A DNA stretch of 6,307 bases from Metarhizobium sp039808465 (GTDB taxonomy: Bacteria > Pseudomonadota > Alphaproteobacteria > Rhizobiales > Rhizobiaceae), in the NCBI GenBank assembly GCA_039808465.1, contig JBDHTA010000214.1:1-6307 (forward strand). The letters are read 5' to 3'. The stretch's first letter is position 1. Each line of letters opens with the position of its first letter. Below are positions 5,895 through 6,307 of the stretch, piece by piece. The translations under genes and the position numbers were made by a program. The notes below the pieces were generated by a model that saw nothing but the letters and a program-made list of their open reading frames with translations, was not told the DNA's origin and ran no database searches.

Positions 5895-6307
5895 TCAGGA
5901 CGCGCAGCGCAGCGCCTGCCCGTCATCGGCCTGCGAATGCGTGGCAAGACGGGCGACGGCATCCGGCAGGGCGGACACCTCCACCGCCTTGCTGAAATAC
6001 CAGCCCTGGAAATCGTCGCAGCGCATCGCCCGCAGCAGCTCGACCTGATCGGCGGTTTCGACGCCTTCGGCGGTCACCACCTTGCCGAGACTATGGGCGA
6101 TATCGATGATGCCGTGGACGATGGACTGGTCTTCCTCCGATTCCACGATATTGGCGATGAAACTTCGGTCGATCTTCAGCCGGTCGAACGGCAGGCGGCG
6201 CAGATGGGTGAGCGAGGCGAAGCCGGTGCCGAAATCGTCGAGCGCGATTTCCACGCCCGCCGCATGGAACCGTTCCAGCCCCTGATGCACGCGCTTCTGG
6301 TCCTGCC
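5895..6307 (-). CDS. EAL-domain cyclic-di-GMP phosphodiesterase (partial, N-terminus outside window)
   Basis: 136 codons are visible on the minus strand, entering from the right edge and ending at the TGA at 5897-5895. They cover the C-terminal half of an EAL domain, which hydrolyses cyclic di-GMP to pGpG. Visible landmarks in order are VEIALDDFGTGFASL (the metal-binding Asp pair), RLPFDRLKIDRSFI (active-site Lys), VVTAEGVET (catalytic-loop Glu) and CDDFQGWYFSKAV (the conserved Gln). All catalytic residues in this half are present, so the domain is probably active rather than a degenerate sensor. The EAL signature itself and any GGDEF, PAS or membrane part lie beyond the edge, so I cannot say whether this is a lone EAL protein or a GGDEF-EAL fusion. 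A short tail of about 20 residues (ARLATHSQADDGQALRCAS) follows the domain. An internal GTG at 6290 is not a likely true start because the domain is already under way. Confidence 0.9.
   Translation of the reverse strand, partial: QDQKRVHQGLERFHAAGVEIALDDFGTGFASLTHLRRLPFDRLKIDRSFIANIVESEEDQSIVHGIIDIAHSLGKVVTAEGVETADQVELLRAMRCDDFQGWYFSKAVEVSALPDAVARLATHSQADDGQALRCAS

Overview
The window looks like a chromosomal segment from an alphaproteobacterium, most likely Rhizobiales (Rhizobium/Agrobacterium/Shinella-like). The reasons are high GC with strong G/C third-position bias, an oxidoreductase whose sequence closely resembles a family I know from rhizobia, and a chemoreceptor ending in the DWEEF pentapeptide common in rhizobial receptors. 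This placement rests on remembered family features, not on a search.

Layout from left to right. (1) Bases 1-723, minus strand: N-terminal two-thirds of a GT-B fold glycosyltransferase, cut by the left edge. (2) 724-937: divergent intergenic region with a candidate promoter for each flanking gene. (3) 938-3499, plus strand: an 853-residue flavoprotein fused to a folate-binding GcvT-type module, of the dimethylglycine/sarcosine dehydrogenase superfamily. (4) 3517-3548: a strong hairpin terminator that serves both converging genes. (5) 3570-5507, minus strand: a complete transmembrane methyl-accepting chemotaxis protein with a helical periplasmic sensor, two HAMP-like units, a signalling hairpin and a C-terminal CheR/CheB tether. 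(6) 5508-5894: a 387-base region without a credible gene; it is the chemoreceptor leader and holds several small inverted repeats. (7) 5895-6307, minus strand: C-terminal part of an EAL-domain cyclic-di-GMP phosphodiesterase, cut by the right edge.

The four genes do not form one operon. The glycosyltransferase and oxidoreductase are divergent, the oxidoreductase and chemoreceptor converge on a shared terminator, and the chemoreceptor and EAL gene share a strand but are far apart. The chemoreceptor and EAL protein both belong to motility and lifestyle control, so their proximity is suggestive, but nothing here proves a link. The oxidoreductase probably demethylates a small N-methylated amine or amino acid and passes the one-carbon unit to tetrahydrofolate; its substrate cannot be read from the sequence.

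I found no mobile element, CRISPR array, tRNA or rRNA, and no sign of a novel multi-gene system. The window reads as ordinary core or near-core chromosome with a few details worth checking.
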